Translations under genes and position numbers: made by a program
Shown here: piece after piece, positions 12,250 through 29,545 of the stretch
Layout: each line of letters opens with the position of its first letter
How positions within the stretch are numbered: position 1 is the first letter of the stretch
The notes under the pieces: model-generated
What the model was told of the DNA's origin: nothing
The model's input: only the letters and a program-made list of their open reading frames with translations
Databases searched by the model: none
From: Litorihabitans aurantiacus
GTDB taxonomy: Bacteria > Actinomycetota > Actinomycetes > Actinomycetales > Beutenbergiaceae
Length of the DNA stretch: 64,000 nucleotides
Direction of reading: 5' to 3'
NCBI RefSeq assembly: GCF_030161595.1
Contig: NZ_BSUM01000001.1
Coordinates: forward strand, 1,674,001-1,738,000

Positions 12250-12323
12250 AACTCTATGGAACTGTCAACATACGCCTCGCCCCGGGCCCTTGCGGGTGGG
12301 GTGGTGGTGTGTTGGTGGTTCGG

Positions 12324-17488
<5,165 letters not shown>

Positions 17489-17752
17489 AAACAAACCCCA
17501 ACCCGAAGGCGGGAATCCATACAACGGGAATGACCCCAACAAAAACCCCCACACCAACCACACCCCCAACCCAAAAGTCGAAGGCGCAACCAGCACGAGA
17601 GCCAAAAAACTATCAACATCAACCACACACCCACAGGCATGCGATCAACACATGGCATCAAGTTCACAAACACACTGTTGAGTTCTCAAACAACACACCA
17701 CACCAGCGTTTCCGCGAGGCTTCCCTCACTGGCCCGCCAGGGCAACTTCTCA
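17489..17752 (-). other. rRNA operon leader
   Basis: About 260 bases from the promoter to 16S. The motif GTTGTTTGAGAACTCAACAG (minus strand, about 17673-17692) is the conserved actinobacterial rrn leader element associated with antitermination and processing; a near copy precedes 23S. No gene here. Confidence 0.65.
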
Positions 17753-17781
17753 AACCTACCCGATCTCGGCGCCGCGGTCAA
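17753..17781 (-). promoter_or_regulatory. Probable rRNA operon promoter
   Basis: On the minus strand TTGACC (17776-17781), a 17-base spacer, then TAGGTT (17753-17758). This is a good match to housekeeping actinobacterial promoters, about 265 bases upstream of mature 16S. No second promoter of equal quality was found. Confidence 0.7.
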
Positions 17782-18194
17782 AACCGCCGCATTCTCAAGA
17801 TCGAGGGGGTGGATCTCCGCCCGGGTCATCCCGTTCGTTCCGATCCTTGGCCGGCCTTCCGCATCCCGCCCTTTCGGGCTGTTCTGCTCGGCGCAACGGG
17901 ATGAAAACTTACGCGGCGATCGTCGACCGCGCAACTCGACCGGGATCCCGGGCGTGTCGCACGGGTGGCTCCGATCACCCGCACAGGTCTGACCTGCGCC
18001 GACGTCAGTGCGCGCCATCCGGACGAGCCGTTCGCGAGACGGCTCCGCGTCATCACGCGTCCTGGGCCGGCCGGCTCCCGGCGCACGCGAAGGCCGATCG
18101 GCTCTCCGCCGCTGCCGGATCGGGAGCCGGCTGCATGCCCGGCCCGCGAGGACGACGGCCGGCCCGGCGCGGCCGCGGGATCGTGCGCCGCCTG
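17782..18194. other. Intergenic region between rrn promoter and tyrS
   Basis: About 410 bases with no supported gene. Several GC-rich partial inverted repeats lie at about 18050-18140 and may end tyrS transcription, but none is a clean hairpin. Confidence 0.5.
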
Positions 18195-19463
18195 CTAGCC
18201 CGCCGCCGTCACGCTCGCCACGGCGAGGTTGCGCCGCCCCCGGCGCAGCAGCACGTGCCGCCCGCCGAGGAGGTCCGCCTCACCGAGCACGCGGTCGCCG
18301 TCGTCCTGCTTGACGTTGTTGACGTAGGCGCCGCCCTCGGTGATCGCCCGTCGGGCCTCGTTGCGCCCCTTCACCAGGCCGGTCCCCACCAGCGCGTCGA
18401 GCACCGTGGTCTCCCCCACCACGAGCGGTGCGCTGGCGAGCTCGGCCACCGCGGCGTCGAGCGTCGGGCCGTCGAGCTCGGCGAGCTCCCCGGCCGAACA
18501 GCGCCGCGCTCGCAGCCTCCACGGCCGCCGTCGCCCCCGCACCGTGCACCAGGGTCGTCACGTCGGCCGCCAGCGTGCGCTGGGCCTCGCGCGCCTGGGG
18601 GCGCTCCGCCGTCGCCCGCTCGATCGCCTCGATCTCCTCGCGCGTGCGGAAGGTGAAGGTGCGCAGCCACCTCACGGCGTCGGCGTCGGACGCGTTCACC
18701 CAGTACTGGTAGAAGGCGTACGGGCTCATCATGTCGGCGGCGAGCCACACGGCGCCGCCCTCGGTCTTGCCGAACTTCGTCCCGTCGGCCTTCGTGATCA
18801 GCGGGGTCGCCCACGCGTGCACCGCACGACCCTCGGCCTTGCGGATGAGCTCGACCCCGGACAGCAGGTTACCCCACTGGTCACTGCCGCCGGTCTGCAG
18901 CGTCACGCCGTGCCGGCGGTGCAGCTCCAGGTAGTCGTTGCCCTGCAGGAGCTGGTAGCTGAACTCGGTGAACGAGATGCCCTCGTCGGACGCGAGACGC
19001 CGGGCGACGACGTCCTTGGCGAGCATCGTGCCCATCCGGAAGTGCTTGCCAATGTCGCGCAGGAGATCGATCGCCGAGAGCTCCGCGGTCCAGTCCAAGT
19101 TGTTGACCATCCGCGCGGCGTTCTCGCCGTCGAACGCGAGGAACGGCTCGATCTGCGCGCGGAGGCGGTCGACCCACCCCGCCACCACGTCGGTCGAGTT
19201 GAGCAGCCGCTCCCCGACTGCCGCGGATCACCGATGAGACCGGTCGCCCCACCCACGAGGGCGATCGGCCGGTGTCCGGCGAGTTGCAGGTGGCGCAGGA
19301 GGATCAGCTGCACGAGGTGGCCGTGGTGGAGGCTCGGGCCCGTCGGGTCGAAGCCCGCGTAGTACGTCACGGGCCCCTCGGCGAGCGCGGCGCGCAGCGC
19401 GTCCTCGTCGGTGGTCTGGGAGATGAGTCCGCGCCAGCGGAGCTCCTCGATCAGGTCGGTCAC
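18195..19463 (-). CDS. tyrS: Tyrosyl-tRNA synthetase (two frameshifts)
   Basis: Class I aminoacyl-tRNA synthetase charging tRNA-Tyr. It opens [20 protein letters not shown] (GTG at 19463). The HIGH-like motif is [11 protein letters not shown], followed by [15 protein letters not shown] and the KFGKT motif of the KMSKS loop. A C-terminal S4 domain ends it ([20 protein letters not shown]). Two single-base losses break it: at 19212-19215, where GDPRQSG must join [15 protein letters not shown], and at 18488-18491, where AALFGR must join [15 protein letters not shown]. Corrected length is about 423 residues, normal for TyrRS. It is an essential single-copy gene in most bacteria, so both breaks are probably sequence errors. 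Confidence 0.9.
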
Positions 19464-19527
19464 GTCAGGTCCTTCGTCGGTGGGCCGCCGCGGGACGGCG
19501 GGAGGTGTGGCGGGAAGCGGGGTCCGG

Positions 19528-20178
19528 TCACGCGGCCCGGTAGCGGGAGACCGTGGGGTCGCCCTCGAGCCGGTACCGCCACGGATAGCGGGCGAGTCCG
19601 CCGTCGCCGGAGACCCCGGTGCGCGGGCCGCCCGCCACACCGCCGGCCGGCACCTCGCGCACGCGCAGCGACACCGCACCCCCGGGGTCGAGGGCGTCCG
19701 CGCCGTCGTGCCCGCCGCGGATCCCCAGGGCGTTCGCCAGCCGGGCGGGTCCGGAGGCGAGGTCGCGGTCGGTGCGCGACGTCGGACGTCGCGTCCGCGC
19801 GAGCTCCACACCCTCGACGACCTCCCCGGCGCGCAGCAGCACGGCGGAGGCCTCGCCGTCGGGCCCCGTGACGAGGTTGGCGCACCAGTGCATGCCGTAC
19901 GTGAAGTAGACGTAGACGTGCCCGGGCGGGCCGAACATCGCGGCGTTGCGTGCGGTGCGACCGCGGAACGCGTGCGAGCCCGGGTCGTCCGCGCCGCCGT
20001 ACGCCTCGACCTCGCTCAGGCGGACCGTCACCGCGCCGTCGGCGCTCTTCGCCCGCACGTGGGCATCGAGCAGGCCGAGCGCGACCTCCTGCGGCGACCG
20101 GGTGAACCACGCGGCGTCGGGGGCGACGCGAGGGGCGCCCTGCGCACCCTCGAGCACCGCCGCCGACCGCTCACGCAT
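19528..20178 (-). CDS. DNA-3-methyladenine glycosylase (AAG/MPG family)
   Basis: 216 residues. Base-excision repair enzyme removing alkylated purines. It carries the family core [20 protein letters not shown] (catalytic Glu in EVEAY) followed by [20 protein letters not shown] and [10 protein letters not shown], with [12 protein letters not shown] further on. The ATG at 20178 overlaps the upstream kinase gene by 8 bases. The same position beside argH and tyrS is conserved in many actinobacteria. Confidence 0.92.
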   Translation of the reverse strand: MRERSAAVLEGAQGAPRVAPDAAWFTRSPQEVALGLLDAHVRAKSADGAVTVRLSEVEAYGGADDPGSHAFRGRTARNAAMFGPPGHVYVYFTYGMHWCANLVTGPDGEASAVLLRAGEVVEGVELARTRRPTSRTDRDLASGPARLANALGIRGGHDGADALDPGGAVSLRVREVPAGGVAGGPRTGVSGDGGLARYPWRYRLEGDPTVSRYRAA

Positions 20179-20827
20179 GACCGCGATCCTCCCACAGCGC
20201 CGGGCCGCTCCCCCGCCCCCGTGGGCCGACGTCGTCGAGCCGCTCCGCCCCGCGCAGCACCTCCCCCGTCGGTCCGAGCACGACGTCGGCGCGCACGTCG
20301 GTCGCATCACGCGCCAGCAGCTGTCGCTCGTCGGCCATGAAGGCGAGCCAGTCGGGGCGCATCGCCTCGCCGTCGCGCTCCAGGCCGCGGCGCAGCCGCA
20401 GCGCGTCCGGCGCCGCGACCCACACGCGCAGCGCCGCCCGCCCGTCGACGAACGGCGGCGCGCTCCCGCACCCCTCCACGACCACGACGTCGGCCGCGGG
20501 CACCTCGAGCGTCCCGCCCCGGCGCGAGGCGTGCCAGTCCCAGCGGCGGAAGCTCGCCCGCTCGCCGCGGGCCAAGGCCTCGAGCACACCGACCAGCTGG
20601 TCGCGCGCCCCGAGCAGCCCGCCCCACCCCTCGTAGAGGTCGTCCATGTGCACGACGGCGACGCCGCGCCCGCCCGCGCGCACCCGCGCCGCCACGGCGT
20701 GCGCCAGGGTCGTCTTGCCCGCCCCGGCGAGACCGTCGATGCACAGCAGACGCACGCCGTCGGCCAGCTCGGCGGCGTCCGGCGCGAGGACGACGTCGGC
20801 GATCGCCCCGGCGCTGAGGTGGTCCAC
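20171..20827 (-). CDS. Uridine-kinase-like P-loop ATPase
   Basis: 218 residues. Walker A is IDGLAGAGKTTLAHAV at about residue 32, followed by VVHMDDLYEGW, a substrate-loop sequence typical of uridine/nucleoside kinase-like proteins. Walker B-like VVVVEGCGS follows, and an Arg-rich lid (LRLRRGLERDGEAMRP). The GTG start at 20827 lies 22 bases after argH. The substrate cannot be told from the sequence. Confidence 0.8.
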   Translation of the reverse strand: MDHLSAGAIADVVLAPDAAELADGVRLLCIDGLAGAGKTTLAHAVAARVRAGGRGVAVVHMDDLYEGWGGLLGARDQLVGVLEALARGERASFRRWDWHASRRGGTLEVPAADVVVVEGCGSAPPFVDGRAALRVWVAAPDALRLRRGLERDGEAMRPDWLAFMADERQLLARDATDVRADVVLGPTGEVLRGAERLDDVGPRGRGSGPALWEDRGHA

Positions 20828-20849
20828 GGCCGTCAGCGTGCTCGCGCGC

Positions 20850-22892
<2,043 letters not shown>

Positions 22893-22896
<4 letters not shown>

Positions 22897-23909
22897 GGCT
22901 CCCGCCGGTGCTCGGCCAGGAAGGTCAGCACGGCCTTCTGGGCGTGCAGCCGGTTCTCGGCCTCGTCCCACACCACGGCGCGGGGGCCGTCGAGCACCTC
23001 GGCGGTGATCTCCTTGCCGCGGTACGCGGGCAGGCAGTGCAGCACGACGGCGGCGGGGTCGGCCAGGTCCAGCAGGTCCTGATCGAGCTGGTACGGCAGG
23101 AAGACGCCCTCGCGCTCCCCGCTCTCGGCCTCCTGCCCCATCGACACCCACGTGTCGGTCGCGACGGCGTCGGCCCCCACCACGGCGTGGCGCGGGTCGG
23201 CGTGCACACCGATCGCGGCGCCGGTCTCGGCCGCGATCCGCTGCGCCCGCGCGATGACGTCGGGGCGTGGGCCGTAGCCCTCGGGGCAGCCGAGGTGCAC
23301 GTCCATGCCCGCGAGCGCACCGGCGAGCAGGTAGGAGTGCGCCATGTTGTTCGACCCGTCGCCCACGTAGGCGAGCACGCGCCCGGCGAGCGCCGGGCCG
23401 GAGGCGGACAGGCCGCCGGTGTGCTCGGCGATGGTCAGCAGGTCGGCCAGACCCTGGCACGGGTGGTAGTCGTCGGTCAGCGCGTTGACGACCGGCACGC
23501 CCGAGTCCGCAGCCATCGCCTCGAGGTCGCTCTGGTGGAAGGTGCGCCAGACGATCGCCGACACCTGCCGCCCCAGGACCCTGGCGACGTCGGAGACCGA
23601 CTCCCGCCGCCCGATCTGCGCCAGCGCGCCGTCGACCATGAGCGGGTAGCCGCCGAGCTCGGCGACCGCCGTCGTGAACGAGACCTGGGTGCGCAGGGTC
23701 GGCTTGTCGAAGATGATCGCGACCGAGCGCGGGCCGGCGTACGGCGTGCGGGCGTGCCGGTCGGCCTTGAGCGTCGCGGCGAGCTCGAGCACGGCGCGCT
23801 GCTCGGCGCTGCTCAGGTCGTCGTCGGCCAGGAAGGACCGGGCCGCCCCCGTCGCGTCGTGGTCGATCTCGGCGGGGTCGAACTCGGCGGAATCGAACTC
23901 GGTGCTCAT
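22893..23909 (-). CDS. argF: Ornithine carbamoyltransferase
   Basis: 338 residues. It transfers the carbamoyl group to ornithine, giving citrulline. The ornithine-side motifs are normal: [12 protein letters not shown] (HCLP) and [11 protein letters not shown] (SMG loop). [13 protein letters not shown] and [16 protein letters not shown] are also typical. The carbamoyl-phosphate motif reads [11 protein letters not shown] instead of the textbook STRTR. I recall this variant from other Micrococcales, so it is probably functional. The ATG at 23909 overlaps the argD stop. Confidence 0.93.
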
Positions 23910-25156
23910 GACTGCTCCTGCGCGTGCGGGGCGCGGACGCCGGCGTCGATGGCGGCCGGCAGCGCGGCCGTGAAGGTGGCGGCCTGCTCGGCCGTGAGGA
24001 TGAGGGGCGGGGCGAGCCGCAGCGACGTCGGGGTCGGGGCGTTGACGATGAAGCCGGCCTCGAGCGCCGCGGCCTGCACGTGCGCGGCGATCGGGGCGTC
24101 GAGCTCGATGGCGATCAGCAGCCCGTGTCCGCGCACCTGCGTCACGCGAGGGTGGCAGGCGGCGAGCTGCGCGCGCCAGGCGGCGCCGAGGTCGCGCACG
24201 TGAGCCAGCAGGGCGTCGCGCTCGATCACGTGGATCGTGGCCAGGGCGGCCGCGGCCGCGACGGGGTTACCGCCGAAGGTCGTGCCGTGGTTGCCGGGGC
24301 CGAACAGGGTCCCGGGCCCCTGCCCATAGGCGATCACGGCGCCCACGGGGATGCCGCCGCCGAGACCCTTGGCGAGCGTCACGACGTCGGGCACGACGCC
24401 GCCGCCGATCTCGGGGTCGTGGTGCGCGAGCCAGTGCCCGCAGCGACCGACGCCGGTCTGCACCTCGTCAAGGACGAGCAGCGCGTCGTGCCGGGTGGCG
24501 AGCTCGCGGGCGGCCGCGAGGTAGCCCGGGACGGGCGTGCGCACCCCGGCCTCGCCCTGGATCGGCTCGATGACGAGCCCGGCGACCCCGGCCGCGAACG
24601 CGGCCTCGAGGGCGGCGACGTCGTCGAACGGGACGTGCTCGACCCCGCCCGGCAGCGGCTCGAACGGCTCCCGGTAGGCGGCCTTGTGGGTGAGCGCGAG
24701 CGCGCCCATGGTGCGGCCGTGGAACGCGCCCTCGAGCGCGAGCACACGCGAGGCGCCGCGGGCTCGCCCGTGCAGCCGGATCATCTTGAACGCGGCCTCG
24801 TTCGCCTCGGTCCCGGAGTTCGTGAAGAACACGCGGGACCCGTCGGGCGCCTGGGCGATCTCGAGCAGCCGCTCGGCGAGCGTGACCTGCGTGGGCGTTG
24901 CGAAGAAGTTCGAGACGTGCCCGAGCGTGCCGAGCTGCGCCGCGACGGCGCTGACGAGCGTGGGGTGCGCGTGTCCCAGCGCGTTGACGGCGATGCCGCC
25001 GAGCAGGTCGAGGTGGCGCGCGCCGTCGGCGTCCCACACGTACGCGCCCTCGCCGCGCACGAGCACGCGCTGCGGCGTGCCGAACGTGTTCATCAGCGCA
25101 CCGGTGTAGCGCCGGGTGAGCTCCGCGCCGGAGCCGGCGGTGGCGAGGTCGGTCAC
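23906..25156 (-). CDS. argD: Acetylornithine aminotransferase
   Basis: 416-residue PLP enzyme, fold type I. Motifs: [51 protein letters not shown] and [17 protein letters not shown], with the PLP-binding Lys in LAKGLGGG. It makes N-acetylornithine from the semialdehyde. The GTG start at 25156 overlaps the argB stop as GTGA, and the argF ATG overlaps its own stop. Confidence 0.95.
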   Translation of the reverse strand: MTDLATAGSGAELTRRYTGALMNTFGTPQRVLVRGEGAYVWDADGARHLDLLGGIAVNALGHAHPTLVSAVAAQLGTLGHVSNFFATPTQVTLAERLLEIAQAPDGSRVFFTNSGTEANEAAFKMIRLHGRARGASRVLALEGAFHGRTMGALALTHKAAYREPFEPLPGGVEHVPFDDVAALEAAFAAGVAGLVIEPIQGEAGVRTPVPGYLAAARELATRHDALLVLDEVQTGVGRCGHWLAHHDPEIGGGVVPDVVTLAKGLGGGIPVGAVIAYGQGPGTLFGPGNHGTTFGGNPVAAAAALATIHVIERDALLAHVRDLGAAWRAQLAACHPRVTQVRGHGLLIAIELDAPIAAHVQAAALEAGFIVNAPTPTSLRLAPPLILTAEQAATFTAALPAAIDAGVRAPHAQEQS

Positions 25157-26172
25157 GCCTCCTCCTCCTTCGTGGACTGCTTCGACGGAGCCGCTTTCTC
25201 GAACTCGGCCGCCCGGTCCCCGGGCAGCACCATCGTGCCGACGCCGTCGGTCGTGAAGATCTCCAGCAGCAGCGCGTGCGCGGCCCGACCGTCGATCACG
25301 TGGGCCTGGGGTACACCGCCGTCGACGGCGCGCAGGCACGCCTCCATCTTCGGCACCATGCCGGAGGACAGGGTGGGCAGGAGCGCGGCGAGCGGCTGCG
25401 CACCGATGCGGCGCACGAGCGAGCCGCGGTCGGGCCAGGCGGCGTACAGCCCCTCGACGTCGGTCAGCACCACCAGCTTCGTCGCACCGAGGGCGACGGC
25501 GAGCGCCGAGGCGGCCGTGTCGGCGTTGACGTTGAGTATCTGGGTCGGATCGTCCTCGTCGACCGCGATCGTGGAGACCACCGGCACGCGGCCGGCGGCG
25601 AGCACGTCGGCGACGGCGGCCGGGTCGACCACGCTGACGTCGCCCACCTGGCCGACGTCGACCTCCTCGCCGTCGACGACGGCGGTGCGGCGCTTGCCGC
25701 GGAAGAGACCCGCGTCCTCGCCCGAGAGCCCGATCGCGAGCGGGCCGCGCGCGTTGAGCATCGTCACGAGGCGCCGCTGGACCTGCCCGGTGAGCACCAT
25801 GCGCACGACGTCCATCGCCTCGGGCGTGGTGACGCGCAGCCCGCCGCGGAACTCGCTGTCGATGTTGAGGCGCCCGAGCATCTCGCTGATCTGGGGGCCG
25901 CCGCCGTGCACGATCACCGGGCGCAGCCCGGCGCGGCGCAGGAACGTGATGTCGTCGGCGAACGCCTGCTCGAGCTCGGCGTCGACCATCGCGTTGCCGC
26001 CGAACTTCACCACCACGATCGCGTTCTCGAAGCGCTCGAGCCAGGGCAGCGCCTGGATGAGCACCTCCGCCTTCTGGTAGGCGAACAGGTCGCGCTCGGT
26101 GTCGAAGTAGAAGTCGTCGGAGACCTCGACGTCGGTGCCGGTCACGTCGGTCTCGCTGCTGCTGTCGCTCAT
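25153..26172 (-). CDS. argB: Acetylglutamate kinase
   Basis: 339 residues. Amino acid kinase family. [19 protein letters not shown] and [18 protein letters not shown] form the ATP and acetylglutamate sites; [19 protein letters not shown] and [16 protein letters not shown] are also typical. The N-terminal extension of about 40 residues before VVVKFGG is compatible with the arginine-sensitive hexameric class, suggesting feedback inhibition. The ATG at 26172 overlaps the argJ stop. Confidence 0.95.
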   Translation of the reverse strand: MSDSSSETDVTGTDVEVSDDFYFDTERDLFAYQKAEVLIQALPWLERFENAIVVVKFGGNAMVDAELEQAFADDITFLRRAGLRPVIVHGGGPQISEMLGRLNIDSEFRGGLRVTTPEAMDVVRMVLTGQVQRRLVTMLNARGPLAIGLSGEDAGLFRGKRRTAVVDGEEVDVGQVGDVSVVDPAAVADVLAAGRVPVVSTIAVDEDDPTQILNVNADTAASALAVALGATKLVVLTDVEGLYAAWPDRGSLVRRIGAQPLAALLPTLSSGMVPKMEACLRAVDGGVPQAHVIDGRAAHALLLEIFTTDGVGTMVLPGDRAAEFEKAAPSKQSTKEEEA

Positions 26173-27332
26173 GTGGAGTACGCGCTGTTCTCGTGGACGT
26201 AGTCGTGGGTCAGGTCGTTGGTCCAGACGGTGGCGCTCGCCCCGCCCGCGTGCAGGTCGATCGTGACCTGCACCTCGCGGTGCGCGGCGAGGTCCACCAG
26301 GCTGCGGTCCTCGCCGACGCCTCCGGCGCGGCACACCTGGACGCCGTTGATGGCGACGTCGAGCTCCAGCGCGTCGTAGGGCGCCACCTCGGGCGGCACC
26401 GTGCCGACGGCGGCGAGCACGCGCCCCCAGTTCGGGTCGTTGCCGAACACCGCGGCCTTGAACAGGTTGGACCGCGTCACGGCGCGCGCGACGGCGACGG
26501 CCGCCTCCTCGCTCGTCGCGTTCTCCACCGTGACGGCGATGTCGTGACTCGCGCCCTCGGCGTCGGCCACCAGCTGGCGGGCGAGGTCGGCGCTCACGCG
26601 CGTCAGCGCGTCCTCGAGCTCGCCCGGCGCCGGCTCGACGCCGCTGGCGCCCGAGGCCAGCAGCAGCACGGTGTCGTTGGTCGACATGCAGCCGTCGGAG
26701 TCGACGCGGTCGAACGTCGTGGCGGTCGCGCCGCGCAGCGCGGCGTCGGCGCGTCCGGCGTCGATGACGGCGTCCGTGGTGATGACCACGAGCATGGTCG
26801 CGAGGCCGGGGGCGAGCATGCCCGCGCCCTTGGCGATGCCGCCGACCGACCAGCCCTCCCCCGCGACGTGGCTGGTCTTGCTGACGCTGTCGGTGGTCAT
26901 GATCGCGGTCGCGGCGTCGTCGCCGCCGGTCTCGCTCAGGTGCGCGACGGCGTCGTCGACCCCCGCGAGCAGGGTGTCCATGGGCAGGCGCTCGCCGATC
27001 AGCCCGGTGGAGCACACGAGGAGGTCGCCCGGGTCGACGCCGAGCGCGGCGGCGGTGTGCTCGGCGGTGCGATGGGTGTCGGCGAAGCCCTCGGCGCCCG
27101 TGCAGGCGTTGGCGCCACCGGAGTTGAGCACCACCGCGCGGGCGACGCCGTCGCCCACCACCGCGCGCGACCACACGACGGGCGCGGCGACGACGCGGTT
27201 GCTGGTGAAGACCCCGGCCGCGACGGCGAGCGGGCCGTCGTTCACCACGAGAGCGAGGTCGGGCTTCCCTGAGGCCTTGAGGCCGGCGGTGACGCCGGCG
27301 GCCCGGAATCCTGCGGGTGAGGTGACGCTCAC
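26169..27332 (-). CDS. argJ: Bifunctional ornithine acetyltransferase / N-acetylglutamate synthase
   Basis: 387 residues. It recycles the acetyl group from acetylornithine to glutamate. The autocleavage site that yields the alpha and beta chains lies in [20 protein letters not shown], cleaving before the Thr of [16 protein letters not shown] and [15 protein letters not shown] are the other family marks. The GTG start at 27332 overlaps the argC stop. Its presence means the cyclic acetyl pathway operates here. Confidence 0.95.
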   Translation of the reverse strand: MSVTSPAGFRAAGVTAGLKASGKPDLALVVNDGPLAVAAGVFTSNRVVAAPVVWSRAVVGDGVARAVVLNSGGANACTGAEGFADTHRTAEHTAAALGVDPGDLLVCSTGLIGERLPMDTLLAGVDDAVAHLSETGGDDAATAIMTTDSVSKTSHVAGEGWSVGGIAKGAGMLAPGLATMLVVITTDAVIDAGRADAALRGATATTFDRVDSDGCMSTNDTVLLLASGASGVEPAPGELEDALTRVSADLARQLVADAEGASHDIAVTVENATSEEAAVAVARAVTRSNLFKAAVFGNDPNWGRVLAAVGTVPPEVAPYDALELDVAINGVQVCRAGGVGEDRSLVDLAAHREVQVTIDLHAGGASATVWTNDLTHDYVHENSAYST

Positions 27333-28399
27333 GGGGCGACTCCGATCGTGGGCAGACCCGCCGTCTCCGGCAGGCCGAGCGCGAGGTTGAGGGACTGCAG
27401 GGCGGCACCGGCGGTGCCCTTGACGAGGTTGTCGATCGCGCTGGTGACGACCACGCGGCCGGCGCGCTCGTCGAGCGCGAGCTGTACGAGCGCGGTGTTG
27501 GCGCCCGTGGTGGCGGCCGAGGTGGGCCAGCGGCCGGCGGGCAGCGTGTGCACGAACGGCTCGGCGTCGTACACCTCCCAGGCCGCGCGCAGGTCCGCCT
27601 CCGTCACGCCCTCGCGCACGCGCGCCGTCGTGGTCGCGAGGATGCCGCGCGAGGTGGGCACGAGGACGGGGGTGAAGGAGATCCGCGGGTTCGCGGCGCC
27701 GGTGACCGCGAAGTTCTGCAGGATCTCGGGCACGTGGCGGTGCACGCCGCCGACGCCGTAGGGCACGAGCGAGCCGAGCGCCTCGGACGCGAGGAGGTTC
27801 GCCTTCGGGGCCTTGCCCGCGCCGGAGTAGCCGACGGCGAGGACCGCGACCACGTCGTCGACCTCGATCAGGCCGGCGGCGATCGCGGGCTGCAGGCCCA
27901 GCGTGACGGCGGTGACGTTGCAGCCGGGCACGGCGATCCGGCGCGTGGCGGCGAGCTCGGCGCGCTGCCGCTGGGCGGTGTGCTCACCGGCGTGCAGCAG
28001 CTCCGGCATGCCGTAGGTCCAGGTGCCTGCGTGCTCGCTGCCGTAGTAGTCGCGCCACGCCTGCGGGTCGGACAGGCGGTGGTCGGCGCCGACGTCGACC
28101 ACGATGCAGCCCGGGTCCGTGGCCGCCAGCTCGGCCGCCACCGCACCCGAGGCGCCGTGCGGCAGGGCGAGGACGACGACGTCGTGGCCCGCAAGCTCGG
28201 CCGCCGTGGTCGGGGCGAAGGTGCGACCGGCGGCCGCCGGGTGCGCGGCGAGGTGCGGCTGGTGGGCCGCGACGGGCTCGCCGGCGTTGGAGTGCGCGGT
28301 CAGCGCGCCGAGCTCGAGGTCGGGGTGGCCGAGCACGAGTCGTGCGACCTCACCCCCGGCGTAACCGCTCGCACCGGCGATCGCTACTGATACAGGCAT
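27329..28399 (-). CDS. argC: N-acetyl-gamma-glutamyl-phosphate reductase
   Basis: 356 residues. NADPH-binding [20 protein letters not shown] at the N-terminus; the catalytic Cys is in [24 protein letters not shown] is present. First gene of the arg operon argC-J-B-D-F-R. The ATG at 28399 has no Shine-Dalgarno sequence in front; a TATAGT -10 box lies 7 bases upstream, so the mRNA is probably leaderless. An ARG box covers this promoter. Confidence 0.95.
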   Translation of the reverse strand: MPVSVAIAGASGYAGGEVARLVLGHPDLELGALTAHSNAGEPVAAHQPHLAAHPAAAGRTFAPTTAAELAGHDVVVLALPHGASGAVAAELAATDPGCIVVDVGADHRLSDPQAWRDYYGSEHAGTWTYGMPELLHAGEHTAQRQRAELAATRRIAVPGCNVTAVTLGLQPAIAAGLIEVDDVVAVLAVGYSGAGKAPKANLLASEALGSLVPYGVGGVHRHVPEILQNFAVTGAANPRISFTPVLVPTSRGILATTTARVREGVTEADLRAAWEVYDAEPFVHTLPAGRWPTSAATTGANTALVQLALDERAGRVVVTSAIDNLVKGTAGAALQSLNLALGLPETAGLPTIGVAP

Positions 28400-28413
28400 G
28401 CGTATAACTATAC
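28400..28413 (-). promoter_or_regulatory. ARG box overlapping a leaderless argC promoter
   Basis: On the minus strand GTATAGTTATAC (28402-28413), a near-palindrome resembling ArgR half-sites, sits just upstream of the argC ATG. The same bases include TATAGT at 28407-28412, placed correctly for a transcript starting at the ATG. Bound ArgR would therefore cover the -10 element. It also contains the TAG stop of the upstream tetR gene. Confidence 0.7.
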
Positions 28414-29046
28414 ACCCGAGTGGGGTCCGGACCGCGGCGGCGCCTCCGCCGGCGCGGCGACCAGCCTGCCGAGGTGATCAGCCACGCGCTCCGCGGCGAT
28501 GCGCCCGGAGGCTCGCAGCGACACCAACCCGTGGCAGCACGCCCACAGGAGCTCGGCGGTCACGGTGGCGTCGGCGTCGGGCCGCTCGGACTCCACGATG
28601 TCACGCAGCACGTCGAAGGCGCCACGAACGGGAGCCGGGGTGTCGGGTGCGTCGAAGGCGACGGGGACCTCGGCCGTGAACATCGCCTCGTACAGCCGCG
28701 GCCGCTCGGCGCCGAACTCCACGTAGGCGCGGCAGGCGGCCAGGAGCCGCTCCTCCCCGCTGCCTGCCGCCTCGATCACGCGCGCGCCCAGGTCCGCGAA
28801 TCCGTCGGCCACCACCGCGGCCACCAGCGCGTCACGGCTGGCGAAGTGCTGGTAGATGACCGGCTGGGTGTAGTCGATGGCGGCGGCGAGACGACGGGTC
28901 GTCACCGCGGGCCACCCCTCGGTCTCGGCCAGCTCGACCGCGAGGTCGAGGATGCGACGACGGCGCTCGGCAGCGCGTCGCTCCCGGGGTGACGGCGCGA
29001 TGGTCGATGCCGCCGTCGGCGGGCTCGACTCCGTCGTCCGGCTCAC
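28408..29046 (-). CDS. TetR family transcriptional regulator
   Basis: 212 residues. The N-terminal helix-turn-helix is [20 protein letters not shown] followed by [31 protein letters not shown]. The C-terminal ligand domain is of the common TetR_C type. GTG start at 29046, overlapping the stop of the upstream membrane protein gene. It is co-directional with argC and stops 8 bases before it, so some read-through into the arg operon is likely. Its operator is probably the CTTTCA-A-TGAAAG palindrome at 29428-29440. Confidence 0.88.
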   Translation of the reverse strand: MSRTTESSPPTAASTIAPSPRERRAAERRRRILDLAVELAETEGWPAVTTRRLAAAIDYTQPVIYQHFASRDALVAAVVADGFADLGARVIEAAGSGEERLLAACRAYVEFGAERPRLYEAMFTAEVPVAFDAPDTPAPVRGAFDVLRDIVESERPDADATVTAELLWACCHGLVSLRASGRIAAERVADHLGRLVAAPAEAPPRSGPHSGV

Positions 29047-29418
29047 GCGCCCACCAGCAGCGCCACGCCACCGACGGCCATCCCGAGCGCCGTCGCCCCG
29101 TGGACGCCCCAGGCCCGCGCCCTGCTGCCGCCGTGGGCGAGGACGAGCACGGCGTCGCCGATCGGGACGAGCGTGAACGCCAGGAGCACCGCGCCCGCGA
29201 CCGCCGGAGGGGCGGCCAGGAGCAGCACCGCCGCCGCGACCCCGGTGGCGAGGTCCCGCACGCCCTTGACCCGCAACCACACGACCTCCGCCTGGCGGGT
29301 CGTCGGCGGGAAGCCGAACGACGGCGCCACCGCAGCGGGGCGCAGCAGGTACAGCGCACCGATGACCGCGATCGCCAGACCGGCGAGCACGAGGACGATC
29401 CGACCCAGGGTGAGCACC
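29043..29418 (-). CDS. DUF4267 small membrane protein
   Basis: About 124 residues with four hydrophobic helices. LGRIVLVLAGLAIAVIGALY opens it, followed by LLRPAAVAPSFGFP and VVWLRVKGVRDLATGVAAAV, a pattern I associate with the DUF4267 family that often accompanies TetR regulators. I chose the GTG at 29418, preceded by GGAAG. It shares a GTGA overlap with the tetR gene. Function unknown. Confidence 0.75.
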
Positions 29419-29427
29419 GTCGGCTTC

Positions 29428-29440
29428 CTTTCAATGAAAG
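29428..29440. promoter_or_regulatory. Candidate TetR operator palindrome
   Basis: Perfect 6-base arms around one base (CTTTCA-A-TGAAAG), 10 bases upstream of the DUF4267 start. On the minus strand a TTGTCA -35 and an ATTGAA -10 with a 17-base spacer would overlap it. This fits autorepression by the TetR protein encoded downstream. Confidence 0.5.
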
Positions 29441-29545
29441 ATTCGAGATCTCTGACAACGTACCGCACGCCGTCGCGGCGCAGCCCGCCGGGCGAGCCGC
29501 CCCGTCGCACCCGCTGCACCCGTCGACGGGCGTAGCGTCGCTCCC

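Noticed and set aside
18195-19463. tyrS as a pseudogene
   Set aside because: Both breaks are one-base losses in C4 runs like ten others here, and no other conserved residue is lost; sequence error is simpler.
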